A DNA stretch of 35,873 bases from AcAMD-5 sp044343935 (GTDB taxonomy: Bacteria > Actinomycetota > Actinomycetes > S36-B12 > UBA5976): the NCBI GenBank assembly GCA_044343935.1, contig JBIJDU010000037.1, positions 1-35,873 on the forward strand. The letters are read 5' to 3'. The notes under the pieces are model-generated. The model worked only from the letters and a program-made list of their open reading frames with translations. It was not told the origin of the DNA and did not search any database. Position 1 is the stretch's first letter. Each line of letters begins with the position of its first letter. Below, in pieces: positions 17,901 to 24,063 of this stretch. The position numbers and the translations under genes were made by a program.

Positions 17901-19685
17901 ACAAATCCAACTAGAGCAAACTTCGTATTTGAAGGTTGGACCGATAACGGTAATGATGTTTCTTGGCCATATACGCCATCAGGTCCAGTTAATCTGCAAG
18001 CCAGATGGACCCAGTTATCACTTTATGGCATCAGCCCAAGTGATTTAACCCGATTTGGTCAGTTAACCAAACAAAACGGTGTGGCAGCAAGCTTTAGAGG
18101 AAGTAACGCCTCAAGTTCAGTTGCAGTTGATGTGCCAGCTGGCGCATTACCAGATGGCACCAATATCTACATTGATCTAGTTGGCAATACCCAGCGTGCT
18201 CGCAATTTAATTTCAGCCGAGAACAGCTATTTAGTTTCATTCGTAGTTTCTTGGTTAGCAACCGATGGCACCGTGCCAACGACTACTGCTGGCAATCCAA
18301 TTACCATGACTATTAACAATGCTGAGATTAAAGCTGGTGCCGTGATCTACTCAGTTGTTGGCGACACCTACACCGTTTTGGGTAGAGCAACCCAAGATGG
18401 CACCGCCACCATTGAAATTATCGAAGACCCAGAAATCTTAGTTGCCGCAACAAAACCAGATGCGCCAACAAATGTCACTGGCTCTAGCAGTGCAAGTACA
18501 AACTTAAGTGTTTCTTGGACTGCCCCAGCAATAAATGGTGGCTCAGCCATCACTGGATATACCGCAACCACTAATGCTGGTCAGTCCTGCACCACAAATA
18601 CCACTAGCTGCACCATTAATGGCTTAACTGCTGATACCAGCTATACGGTAACTGTGATTGCAACTAACAGCATAGGTAACTCAGTTGCTTCAACTGCATC
18701 TGCCGCAATTAGAACTGCTGCTGTCCAGAACCAAGGCGGTGGCGGCGGCGGTGGTGGCGGTGGCGGTAATAACAACAATGGTGGCGGCTCAGGTGGATCC
18801 GGTGGCTCTGGAAACTCTGGTGGTTCAGGTGGTTCGGGTAACTCGGGTGGTTCCACCCCAGTTAAAGAAACTCCAACTAAACCTGTTACTCAAACTGGTG
18901 ATGGTAAGCCAGTGGTTAATAAACCAGGTGAAGGTAAGCGAATTGTTGATGGCGTAGTTAAAACTGAGTTGGTTCGAGTAGTAGAAAAAACTATTGTTCG
19001 AACTGAATTTAACAACGTCGCAATTGAGGTTAAGTCTGTTACCACAAACAATCAACCAAAACCGCTAACTAATGAAACCACACTGGTCTTTGAGCAAGCC
19101 GGCAAAGCAGCGCTTGCCGGCACTGGCTTTAAGCCAGTAACCAAGGTATTAGTTTGGTTGTTCTCCGATCCCACTCTGTTGGGTGAAACTGAAGTTAAAG
19201 CAGATGGCAGTTTTGATGTTTTGTTCTTAGTGCCAGCATCATTGCCAGCCGGAAATCACACGCTGCAGATCAATGGTGTTACCAACGCCAATGAAGTTAT
19301 TACTCAAACTATGGGTGTGATCATTGAGGCGAAGGCAACACCAGAAGAGCCAAAGCCAACTACTAAGCGTGTACTTAATCTCTCGATGCTGGCAACAGCG
19401 AAATCTCCAACAAATGCGCAGCTAGCAAAAGTGAAGAAAGTGGCAAGCAATGCTGCGGCTGGCTCAGTTATTACCTGCAATGCCTATGTTGCGGCAACAA
19501 AGCCAACGAAAGCTCAGCAGAAGCAAGCCCAAGCAATTGCAGCAAGGTTATGCGCACCAGCAAAAGCAAATTCAGCGTTAACCACCAAGTTAACAAAAAC
19601 TGCGCCAGCAGATGCCGGATCACTGAAGTGGGCAAAGCGCAAGCCAATTCGAGTCGAAGTAGTTGTCACTCAACCTGTGAACTAG
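8991..19685 (+). CDS. Giant exported repeat protein (InlB/Flg_new, Ig-like, Fn3, LamG-like, glycine-rich; OmpA-like end)
   Basis: 3564 residues. A signal peptide (cleavage near KAQA, residue 39) is followed by a glycine-rich domain (about 50-330), an Ig-like He_PIG domain (330-420) and Fn3 (420-505). Next come a unique region with YHWRKIYETTT and WPWDY (505-740), one InlB-type repeat, a second glycine-rich domain (820-1100), InlB and Ig-like units, a LamG/concanavalin-like domain (1500-1725) and a cadherin-like beta sandwich (1730-1828). Sixteen continuous InlB-type repeats (GYTFAGW..., about 70 residues each) run to about 3005. The tail holds a beta domain, a second Fn3, a poly-Gly/Asn/Ser linker (18735-18850) and a C-terminal domain resembling OmpA-like peptidoglycan binders. 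Start ATG 8991 has GAGG 6 bases upstream; 9003 and 9009 are alternatives. Likely a cell-surface adhesin. No LPxTG motif is seen. Confidence 0.9.
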   Translation: MHRLMSMRVIKSISTALALALVVTLVSPLVGFLPKAQAATVTASGSGSSFCDQIVGNASGITAVRSGTDCIITFTNVGTTTWTVPTGVTRADVLVVGGGGGGGGDGGSGGGGGEIRRATQTTISSNSVTVTIGGGGSGGSWFSSTVGTNGGVSTLSGGLTFTANGGVGGPGWTSTTGGAGGSGGSGGTGTNGQRGGGGPGGCPGTGLNFGTSPSGSAYSDSISGTAKDYGGGGGGGLGAQTKNTGTAQLGRAGGGSSNGGRGANYKIAVDGTTTIDGASAGQPGFAATGGGGGAGSACDARGDMNLGFDGVSQRTAGGNGGSGVVVIRYAIPVPDISLSITSFSATVGTAISSYSISNTASAVTSYSISPALPAGLSFNISTGLISGTPTTESSSQTYTVTATNSAGSDTATFTLGVTPLAPGAPTITSITAGSSTTLNVSFTAPTYTGGSIITGYRVERSTDGSNWTLASDAIAANATSYSVTGLTAGTAYYVRIAAKYSGGLGAWGYHWRKIYETTTPQRDSNNNIVYTSGFGLGGSDAAAQNASTAFTRVRYEMGSTYGGQNNYVYADFARALASKTSNSSEFSIANLRVPTIGGVSANQFAIHGNVSDLTIQSNVTDIQNGSGFSGRLEIWPWDYQTNPALPYTERTANTYDDADSYIGTGSGSYGSFQLHRISGVNQTIFAWNRHVYSLSSQPEIGFGNHSGNIHSDWTFAYVVAGYANSRSNFSLGIFINAPTTTTTAFTITYAAGTGGSGSAPTSPVTVDNGSTFTTPANTFTRTDYVFAGWSDGTNTYAAGATYPVSGTVSGNVTLTATWTAQSCVPSSTTVNGYTVLSFTTVGDCNWNVPAGVTSADVLVVGGGGGGAGAYTPLLSDGAGAGGGGGAYLASSYPVSGTIAITVGAGGAGGTAGNTRENRHGTRGGSSVFGSVTAGGGGGGGCSSSSGNNVPCSSGSQQHGGDGTAGGGGGGASNYWNAYNWGLGGTGSSVTVGSTTFTGQSGFRGSFYNDGGSSIGGSAGAGGGARSNATITARGSGLTSNITGSNQVYGLGGGAYGVTGWTFNSVTSGYGTGGDGARDASIATAGANGGQGVVIVKYANALTITYNANGGTTPTGGDSTTQTGATISSLATTSRTGYTFNGWFTASSGGTQITTSSPHGRTANFTLFAQWSSTLAITTPSSGLTATFGTSYTLNISSTGGSGSNEFAIAAGSLPAGLSLNSNTGVISGTPSAVGSQTIAVRVTDGSSSSVTTSSFTITVASIAALNPAFGTPTATSNGFTVQISNYDALYTWSGTATAGGSVSISNTGLVTVTGVAANTSSTATITTTRTNYSNGSGTVSATSIASYSISYAAGTGGSGSGPTSPLTVNAGTTFTTPANTFARTGYTFAGWNDGTNTYAAGATYPASGTVSGNVTLTATWTANTYTITFNKGSSATGADQTLTKTHDSALTLPNSATANSWFTRTNQTVAGWSTTDGDVLAFALGGSFTTNSATTLYPVWVCASSASTVVSSGLVLHLDAGNSCSTGTSGKWKDISGNQRDLTWVNAPSLQTSDGKFFDFDRSSNHYGTLTSDGLSNFTTGVSATFYAKFDSMGVWERIIDIGNGANQNNIWIGRYFNTNDLRIEIIQNSSSKLVCTAAGVLSSNWTHFGVTVDTQGNCSIYVNGVSQTVSRVINGSAPFVALDVQRTSNFVGKSNWPDAMLDGGIGDLAIYNKALSAAEVATNFSAQVPPSSDANLNALTISTGTLSPNFVATTTSYAVSVANTVTSLTVTPTRSNIGASITVNGSSVNSGSASSAINLSVGSNTITIIVTASDGTTKTYTITVTRLATVTVTFDKNDGSNATSTQSISISTATNLTSNSFTRTGYTFAGWSTTANGSVEYANGASITLNADDTLYAVWTANTYTITLTKGTTGIGSNQTLTKTHGINLTLPNSATANSYFTRVGYTVSGFSTTDGGAQTHALSGAFTTDAATTLYPVWSIDTYVVTFNSKDGSAVSNGSFTTSGTVSEPTAPTRTGFTFAGWSATDGGSAVNFPYSPNVTQNITLFARWTANSYVVTFNSKDGSAVANGSFTTGGTVSQPTNPVRAGYTFAGWSATDGGSAVNFPYSPNVTQNITLFARWTANSITVTFNKNDGSGNTTTQSLTADSATNLTNNSFTRTGYTFAGWSANNDGTGTQYSNGQSVTLLLSTTIYAKWTANTLTVTFNKNDGSGTTSTQSITAGTSTNLTSNAFTRTGYTFAGWTANSDGTGTSYSNSQSVNLTSNLPLYAAWTAINYTVSYNTNSATGSAPTQAARTIGQTFSVAAATGLTRTGYSFGGWSDGSNTYQPGDVYTVASSNVTFIAQWNLDTYTITYSANGGTGSASRTTDSYIYGSAAIVLPGRGTLAKAGYSFAGWSTTNSGSAIVGNYTPTQTRTLYAVWSPNTYTISYNTNGATGSPSVTSENYTTGNAGSSLAGLGTMTKTGHEFVGWATAANGTRQTIVQTPFTTTESLTLYAVWDPFDYTISYDLNGGSGTAPTQVNKFYNQTFTLAAAATRADNVNPAYSWAFVAWSDGINQYQAGSTYRVGTSNITLTAVWIRVFTVKYTMNGADTAAPADVFSSAQSSVVLASAPSRAGYTFTGWKDQSGQSYNAGATMTVDIDSYLVYAQWSPIDYTVSYALMGGTSTQPSGATVNIGDQVTVAANPTRAGHRFNGWSYNSQLYGAGAVLVVGTSDISFSANWTAISYSITYDMNGSTTTRPTVSNRTIGQTFFTAATPSRAGYTFAGWSDGSQTLAAGAQYTVGSSDITLTATWSAVNYSLTYDVNGGNSQAPSGANNLNIGGTFTVATAPTHQNRTFLGWSDGSNTYTPGQTYTVGSGNITLSALWSGVNYNITYDLNGGSGSAPTESAKETGQSITVKNNNGFNRANYTFNGWKLGQQAVAAGDSLSVGNSDITLVAQWTPAFTVSFNANGGSATSDLTFTGNALARPTNPTRANFVFEGWTDNGNDVSWPYTPSGPVNLQARWTQLSLYGISPSDLTRFGQLTKQNGVAASFRGSNASSSVAVDVPAGALPDGTNIYIDLVGNTQRARNLISAENSYLVSFVVSWLATDGTVPTTTAGNPITMTINNAEIKAGAVIYSVVGDTYTVLGRATQDGTATIEIIEDPEILVAATKPDAPTNVTGSSSASTNLSVSWTAPAINGGSAITGYTATTNAGQSCTTNTTSCTINGLTADTSYTVTVIATNSIGNSVASTASAAIRTAAVQNQGGGGGGGGGGGNNNNGGGSGGSGGSGNSGGSGGSGNSGGSTPVKETPTKPVTQTGDGKPVVNKPGEGKRIVDGVVKTELVRVVEKTIVRTEFNNVAIEVKSVTTNNQPKPLTNETTLVFEQAGKAALAGTGFKPVTKVLVWLFSDPTLLGETEVKADGSFDVLFLVPASLPAGNHTLQINGVTNANEVITQTMGVIIEAKATPEEPKPTTKRVLNLSMLATAKSPTNAQLAKVKKVASNAAAGSVITCNAYVAATKPTKAQQKQAQAIAARLCAPAKANSALTTKLTKTAPADAGSLKWAKRKPIRVEVVVTQPVN
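14483..18012 (+). repeat. Array of 16 InlB/Flg_new-type repeats inside the giant gene
   Basis: Each unit of about 60-75 codons begins with a strand such as TYTITYxxNGG, carries [RT]xGYTFAGWS in the middle and ends LTAxW. Four more isolated units lie at about 11220, 12290, 13030 and 13258. Units have diverged in sequence except the pair at 14940-15361. Confidence 0.85.
15047..15349 (+). repeat. Near-identical tandem duplication (213-bp period)
   Basis: Bases 15047-15136 and 15260-15349 are identical over 90 bases, at an offset of 213 bases (71 codons, in frame). The flanking parts of the two units differ at several positions. This is the most recent duplication visible in the repeat array. 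Confidence 0.88.
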
Positions 19686-19696
19686 AGCTAAATCAG

Positions 19697-19736
19697 CTAG
19701 TTCCCCCAGCAGAATCCTGCTGGGGGAACTAGTTTT
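19697..19736 (+). terminator. Intrinsic terminator of the giant gene
   Basis: A perfect 16-bp stem, CTAGTTCCCCCAGCAG (19697-19712) and its complement (19717-19732), with loop AATC, followed by TTTT. It begins 11 bases after the stop codon. Confidence 0.9.
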
Positions 19737-19784
19737 AGGTTAAGTTCCGCTGATCTATTCCATTGATGCGAAAACAAATATCTC

Positions 19785-19814
19785 TTGCACTTTAAGTTGT
19801 GAATTCAGTACAGT
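19785..19814 (+). promoter_or_regulatory. Putative promoter of the 19846 peptidase gene
   Basis: TTGCAC (19785-19790), an 18-base spacer and TACAGT (19809-19814). The spacer holds TTAAGTTGTGAAT (19792-19804), which recurs in the promoter at 32690. Confidence 0.5.
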
Positions 19815-19845
19815 GCCACCCAATCAGGTGATGCTGGGGGAATTA

Positions 19846-21054
19846 ATGTGTTTTAACTGTGCTCAAACTGGCTATGCGGTTGCCGAATCTGTTGGCCTAG
19901 ATCAATCAACTACCAAATTGATCTCTGTTGCAACAGCAGCGGTAGTACTTTTTTCATTAGCGGCACCGATTGCTGCCCCAACGAAAGCTGTCCAAGCAAA
20001 GACTGTTAAGGCTGGAGCTGTTTGTACTAAAGTAAATGCTAAAACCACAGTTAGTGGTAAAACCTTCACTTGCAAGAAGAATGGAAAGAATCTAGTTTGG
20101 CGAATTCAAGCTAAAAAAACCAAACCAACAAATTCGGTAAATGCTGCACCTACCAATCCAACTACTCCAACAAATCCAGTTATTCCCCCAAAAGAGTTAA
20201 CTAGATTAGAAAAGATTTATCAGAAACTAAATAACGAGACTGGTCAATTGGCTCAAGTCGACTTAAGAATCAAAACCATCAGTAGTCCAAAAGTGCAACC
20301 AGAGCGGGTATTGGAAATTCATACTCGCTATGAAAAGTCGCTGCAATATCTGGGCAAAGGCATTACTAAGCCAGTAACTATGGTGTTCTTTGATGAATCT
20401 GAAGAAGCTTGGTATCGAAGTCAAGTAGTTCAACTAGAAGGCCAGAAGTCAAGTTATTTTTGGCCTGATGCCAATAAATGCCCAAGAAATCCAGGGCAAA
20501 TTTGTGGCTGGGGTGTGATTATGCCCAATCTGCAGATTTACTATCACATTGTTGGCAGCAGTTCAGTTTGGCAGAACTGGCATCAACATGTAGTTGATCA
20601 TGAAGTAGTGCATATGTGGCAGGGTGCCTACACGCCAACTTCTTGGTCAGTTTGCTGGATTGCTGAAGGCCAAGCAAATGGATTGGGCTATGCGCTCTCT
20701 TATCCAAAAACACCAAACAGCGTCAATCAAGAGCGCAAGATGCAGATCGGCCGAATAAATGACCTATTCCCAGACTATAAGAGCTATACCAAAGCTGACT
20801 GGGTAAAAGTATTAAATGAAATAAACACCAATCCCGGTTGTTTCCAAAAGGGTTTTGGTTATTCCTTTGGCATGCTGGCTTTTGAAGCTATGTATGAGGA
20901 GTTTGGGTATCAGAAGGTTTCAGATTTTACGATCTCGTTGTCAAAAACCCAATCCATCTCCCAAGCTGCCACAACCAACTATGGAATACCACTAACTCAG
21001 CTGTATGAATTAATTGCTGAGTATGTGGTGGAGGCGGTTAAAGCTATTGGTTAG
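19846..21054 (+). CDS. Exported or membrane-anchored zinc metallopeptidase, HExxH...E type, with MCxxC N-terminus
   Basis: 402 residues from the ATG at 19846, which has GGGGG 5 bases upstream. The longer frame from GTG 19813 would lie over the promoter and is rejected. The protein begins MCFNCAQ, keeps AESVGLD at 13-19 as in its relative at 3309, and has a hydrophobic segment at about 26-43. The small domain (C60, C76, W85) and a Pro/Thr/Asn-rich linker (90-117) follow. The catalytic region carries HEVVH at 252-256 and WIAEGQA with Glu274, an HExxH...E gluzincin-like site. Extracellular cysteines (212, 220, 270) could form disulfides. It is closest in design to the 682-1812 protein. The substrate is unknown. 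Its stop overlaps the end of the opposing toxin gene by 11 bases. Confidence 0.8.
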   Translation: MCFNCAQTGYAVAESVGLDQSTTKLISVATAAVVLFSLAAPIAAPTKAVQAKTVKAGAVCTKVNAKTTVSGKTFTCKKNGKNLVWRIQAKKTKPTNSVNAAPTNPTTPTNPVIPPKELTRLEKIYQKLNNETGQLAQVDLRIKTISSPKVQPERVLEIHTRYEKSLQYLGKGITKPVTMVFFDESEEAWYRSQVVQLEGQKSSYFWPDANKCPRNPGQICGWGVIMPNLQIYYHIVGSSSVWQNWHQHVVDHEVVHMWQGAYTPTSWSVCWIAEGQANGLGYALSYPKTPNSVNQERKMQIGRINDLFPDYKSYTKADWVKVLNEINTNPGCFQKGFGYSFGMLAFEAMYEEFGYQKVSDFTISLSKTQSISQAATTNYGIPLTQLYELIAEYVVEAVKAIG

Positions 21055-21985
21055 TACTAGCTAATCTTTGGATGCAAGATCTTGCCAAAAAACTAAAGTT
21101 AGCCTTAGCTACCTCTATTTCAACTCCTGAGCCAATGGTCAATTCCGAAACAAATTCCTCATAAATTCTAGTTAAAGATTCGTCTGTCTCAAACAAAAGC
21201 AATTTGTCCGTAAGGTATGAAATCGGATCCGAAGAAAGCAGGGACGGCCGATTGCGGTATCTACTTAATTCTTCATTTAGAATTATTGGAAATAGGTCAG
21301 CAATCAGTTTCGGATTTTGACTTGTTTCGTTGAGATAATGCAGATCATGTATGTGCCGAATGAGTCGCTCATCTCTCCTGTGGTCGTCGGCATAGAAACG
21401 ATTTAAAAAGCCAAGAATTTTTTCAGCTGCAGTTTGGTGTATGTCCACACAAGAAATCTCAAAATCGTGGCTAGATGAATCGATTGCCAAATCCAATAGA
21501 CTATTAACCTGTTTGAGTGTGCTGGGTGTAGCAAGCTGACTTTGAAAGAACTCTAATTTTATATAGGGACGAAGACTAACTATTGAGTCAAAATGATTCT
21601 CATATTTCAATTCAAACAATAGATATCTATTGTCATTTTTGGATACAATGTTACTTACTTGGTATCCAATTGAAGTCATTAGCTCTAATATTTGATTGCG
21701 AAGATTTGCCAAATCTCTTCGTACTTTAGATCTGAAATCTAAACCAAGACGGTGGACCTTAAAGTCTAAGTCTTCAGACATTCGATCGAACAACCGATAA
21801 GCCTTAACCAAGCTAGTGCCGCCACCAAATACCAACTTCATATCGTGAAAGTTGGAATTTTTAATCGAATACAAAATTGCCGTTAGATGTAAATCCTTTT
21901 CTAATGCAGCAGGAGGGTAGTTTGATCTAGCCTCAGCGCTTACTTCCAGAATTAACCGAGCTTGCGCTTCGGATATTCTTTTCAT
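21044..21985 (-). CDS. AbiEii-type nucleotidyltransferase toxin (type IV toxin-antitoxin)
   Basis: The product (313 residues from ATG 21985) has the AbiEii/AbiGii nucleotidyltransferase signature GGGTSLVKAY followed by RMSEDLDFKV, the G-S and D-x-D motifs that bind nucleotide and metal. Known members transfer nucleotides to tRNA or otherwise stall growth and act in phage defence by abortive infection. The preceding gene encodes an AbiEi-like antitoxin, so this is a type IV pair, where the antitoxin works through transcription or by counteracting the toxin without tight binding. The ATG at 21985 has GAGAGG 6 bases upstream; a longer frame from 22006 is possible. The gene overlaps the antitoxin gene by 53 bases. 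The pair sits between two peptidase genes and looks like a later insertion. Confidence 0.85.
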   Translation of the reverse strand: MKRISEAQARLILEVSAEARSNYPPAALEKDLHLTAILYSIKNSNFHDMKLVFGGGTSLVKAYRLFDRMSEDLDFKVHRLGLDFRSKVRRDLANLRNQILELMTSIGYQVSNIVSKNDNRYLLFELKYENHFDSIVSLRPYIKLEFFQSQLATPSTLKQVNSLLDLAIDSSSHDFEISCVDIHQTAAEKILGFLNRFYADDHRRDERLIRHIHDLHYLNETSQNPKLIADLFPIILNEELSRYRNRPSLLSSDPISYLTDKLLLFETDESLTRIYEEFVSELTIGSGVEIEVAKANFSFLARSCIQRLASTNQ

Positions 21986-22382
21986 ATTTAACCTCTCGAC
22001 CACCAAGAGATATTTTGCGGTTTATTCGTTTATTGCCGGTATTAATTACTAAAACTGTGGGTATCTGGGTGGTGTTACCAGAAACGTAATCAGTTATGGC
22101 TTTGCCATAACTGATAGGAACATTTAGTTGTTCAAAGATTTCTGGAGTTAGCTCTTCGAGCAATTTTCTGGGGATTGGTTTGTTGGAGAGCGAACTTGGC
22201 CTTGCTTTGGCATAAACTCCGTAGCCAAGTCGAACAAGTTTGCCCTCGGCAACAAGAGCGCTTAGCGCTCGAGTAATTCGGCTTGGGGTGCCGAGCTGGG
22301 CAAAGCTTGATCGAAGCAAGATCTCACCAGGGCTTTCATCAATCAAAAGCGAGATTCTGGACTTGGTGGATTCTCTAGCCAA
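21933..22382 (-). CDS. AbiEi-like antitoxin (DUF6088-type winged-helix regulator)
   Basis: 149 residues, start TTG at 22382 with AAAGGGGG 8 bases upstream. The N-terminal half is a winged helix-turn-helix: LRSSFAQLGTPSRITRALSALVAEGKLVRLGYGVYAKA, with GYGVYAK being the typical wing of AbiEi/DUF6088 antitoxins. The second half (PISYGKAITDYVSGNTTQIPTVLVINTG, then RKISLGGREVKYEKN) is the usual antitoxin domain. These proteins repress their own operon by binding repeats in the promoter and neutralise the partner toxin. A 17-bp direct repeat lies just upstream (22403-22456) and is a good operator candidate. The 3' end overlaps the toxin gene, so the two are translated together. Confidence 0.82.
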   Translation of the reverse strand: MARESTKSRISLLIDESPGEILLRSSFAQLGTPSRITRALSALVAEGKLVRLGYGVYAKARPSSLSNKPIPRKLLEELTPEIFEQLNVPISYGKAITDYVSGNTTQIPTVLVINTGNKRINRKISLGGREVKYEKNIRSASSVNSGSKR

Positions 22383-22402
22383 GATTGTCGCCCCCTTTCA
22401 AG

Positions 22403-22456
22403 CAAACAATGTGCGCTTTTCCCCAGGCACACCATACAACAAACAATGTGCGCTTT
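22403..22456. promoter_or_regulatory. 17-bp direct repeats upstream of the AbiEi-like gene (candidate operator)
   Basis: CAAACAATGTGCGCTTT occurs at 22403-22419 and 22440-22456, 37 bases apart, within the only region that can hold the toxin-antitoxin promoter. Spacing of about three and a half helical turns could suit cooperative binding by the antitoxin. Confidence 0.6.
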
Positions 22457-22485
22457 CTTTGCCAGCCCCATGCAATTGTTGGGCG

Positions 22486-23790
22486 TTAGCGGCTCACGGC
22501 ATTAAATGCACTTAACACGTATGGGGCAGCAGCCTGATAGAACTCAGCTTTAGTGATCCCAATGGTTTCTTTAATTGCGAGATCAAAGTCTCGCAATCTA
22601 TAAACTGCATCAAATAAATCTAAATATGCCTTAACCCCATAATTGGCAACAAAGTATTCATAAGCTAACTGGCCAATAGCCATCTGATAACTACCCCAGC
22701 CATCATCATTAGGCAGGTAGCTCTCAGACTTATTCAGCAATGAGATAACTTCAGCAACATCAACTAATTTGTCTTTACCGCTCTCTCGTTTGTATCTACC
22801 TAAATGCCAATTCATCTGATCGGAATACCAGCCAACATGATTAACTGTGATCGCTGACCCAAACGTGTTAGCTGATCCTTCAGTTAATGAATGGGGAATA
22901 TAGATTTTTCCTTCAGTGAGTTTGCCGTCTATGGTTCTAAAGTTTTGTTTCGGAACGCCTGGCGTTACGGCAAACTGAAAATAATGGGTCATTTCATGTG
23001 GCACGTTATACATCAGTAGGTTCTCTGCTTTAAAGCAAGAACAAACCCCACCGGCATAAATCAACTTCTTACTATCACTAGTGCCACTAACTGATCCCCC
23101 ACCAGAGTTGTTAATCCCAGTGTTTCGAAACGCCTGATACATCCCAGCTTCTCGCTTAAACAAGTCATTTGCTTCATCAGCACTAGGTAGTACTTCTAAG
23201 TACTTATTTAACCGCCAGTTGTCATCTTTTTCAGTAGCGATTATAACTTCTAATATGGTGCCAGCTGGAATTCGACTAGAAAAATAATCTTGCGATTGCT
23301 TAAAGAACACTTTGAACGCTGCTACCACATCTTCAGCCACATTAGGCGCAAAATGGAAATTAACCGTGATTGGCTTGATTTCAGCACTTGCTTGATAAGC
23401 CTTTATGTTCTCAAAAGCTTTTAACCTAATTGGGTCAATCACCTGACCAGATCTAGTTGCGTCACTGCTCCAATTGGTTACTGGTCCACCTTTGCGTTCC
23501 AGAACGCCGTTATTGATTCGGAAGTTCCAGCCATACCAGTTGTTATCCACTACTTCAGGTTTAGTTGGGGCTGAGTTATCAACGCTTGGGGCTTTAGATT
23601 GGTTACCAACCTTCTTAACTCGCCAGACTTGCTTCTTCCCACTCTTCTGACACACATACTTCTTCCCAGCAATTTGCTTAACTGCCCCAACCTTTGGGCA
23701 GTTGCCACCTCCAATGGCAGCAGTTGCTGGTGTGATCAGCGAGAAGAGGAAGAGAAACAGGACTGATAGGGCAATGAGTCGATTTTGCAC
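22486..23790 (-). CDS. Secreted zinc metallopeptidase, HExxH...E type, with C-x15-C-x8-W domain
   Basis: 434 residues with an ordinary signal peptide (MQNRLIAL, hydrophobic core, cleavage near TPATAA about 25). The small domain (C31, C47, W56), a Ser/Pro/Lys linker and a peptidase-like region follow. The zinc motif is HEMTH at 265-269, and Glu304 in LTEGSA is the likely third ligand, so it belongs with the HExxH...E group here, though the loop between the motifs is longer than in its relatives. Two cysteines at 250 and 252 (GVCSC) precede the active site. The GTG at 23790 has TAATCT exactly 6 bases upstream and no RBS, suggesting a leaderless mRNA. It is divergent from the S-layer-like gene, across a 544-bp structured gap. 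Confidence 0.78.
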   Translation of the reverse strand: MQNRLIALSVLFLFLFSLITPATAAIGGGNCPKVGAVKQIAGKKYVCQKSGKKQVWRVKKVGNQSKAPSVDNSAPTKPEVVDNNWYGWNFRINNGVLERKGGPVTNWSSDATRSGQVIDPIRLKAFENIKAYQASAEIKPITVNFHFAPNVAEDVVAAFKVFFKQSQDYFSSRIPAGTILEVIIATEKDDNWRLNKYLEVLPSADEANDLFKREAGMYQAFRNTGINNSGGGSVSGTSDSKKLIYAGGVCSCFKAENLLMYNVPHEMTHYFQFAVTPGVPKQNFRTIDGKLTEGKIYIPHSLTEGSANTFGSAITVNHVGWYSDQMNWHLGRYKRESGKDKLVDVAEVISLLNKSESYLPNDDGWGSYQMAIGQLAYEYFVANYGVKAYLDLFDAVYRLRDFDLAIKETIGITKAEFYQAAAPYVLSAFNAVSR

Positions 23791-23796
23791 CTGCCA

Positions 23797-23802
23797 AGAT
23801 TA
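23797..23802 (-). promoter_or_regulatory. -10 box placing the mRNA start at GTG 23790 (leaderless)
   Basis: Minus-strand TAATCT followed by 6 bases and the GTG start codon; no Shine-Dalgarno-like sequence. Confidence 0.4.
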
Positions 23803-23858
23803 AGAGAGGACGGGGGAGATCCTGAATGCTTAACTTAGAACCAAGTTTCAGAGCCCAA

Positions 23859-23974
23859 CCCAAATCTCCTCACAAGTCCCAGTCAATTAACCCATGCACC
23901 CAAAATCAGTTGGGAGACCCTCCCCAAGAGCTTGCCTGCTCTGAAAACTGGCTGGATTTGTGAGGGATTTGGGG
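23859..23974 (+). ncRNA. Long imperfect hairpin upstream of the first S-layer-like gene (possible RNA)
   Basis: The arms at about 23860-23879 and 23954-23973 pair over about 20 bp, with one bulged T and one G-U pair. Inside the 74-base loop are two smaller stems, TTGGG..CCCAA and AGAGC (about 23931) with GCTCT. It could be a small RNA or the far 5' part of a long mRNA leader. No known RNA family is recognised, and no promoter is obvious. Confidence 0.4.
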
Positions 23975-24063
23975 TAAAAAACTGCTTATCCAGATCTGCC
24001 TCTATATAAGGTATGACCCAGAGGGGTTAACGAATAAGAATAATGGGGTATTTGTCCGAATTA

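Noticed and set aside
14483..18012. CRISPR array in the repeat region
   Set aside because: The repeats are long, diverged, in frame and encode protein domains; there are no uniform short repeats with unique spacers.
19813..19845. Earlier start (GTG 19813) for the peptidase at 19846
   Set aside because: It overlaps the likely -10 box TACAGT and lacks an RBS; the ATG at 19846 has GGGGG upstream and gives the MCxxC start seen in two relatives.
21986..22006. Earlier ATG at 22006 for the AbiEii-type toxin
   Set aside because: No RBS lies before it, whereas GAGAGG precedes the ATG at 21985 at good distance; the extra seven residues do not belong to the domain.
22403..22456. Direct repeats as ends of an insertion sequence or attachment sites
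   Set aside because: Only 37 bases lie between start positions and no transposase or integrase is present; an operator fits better.
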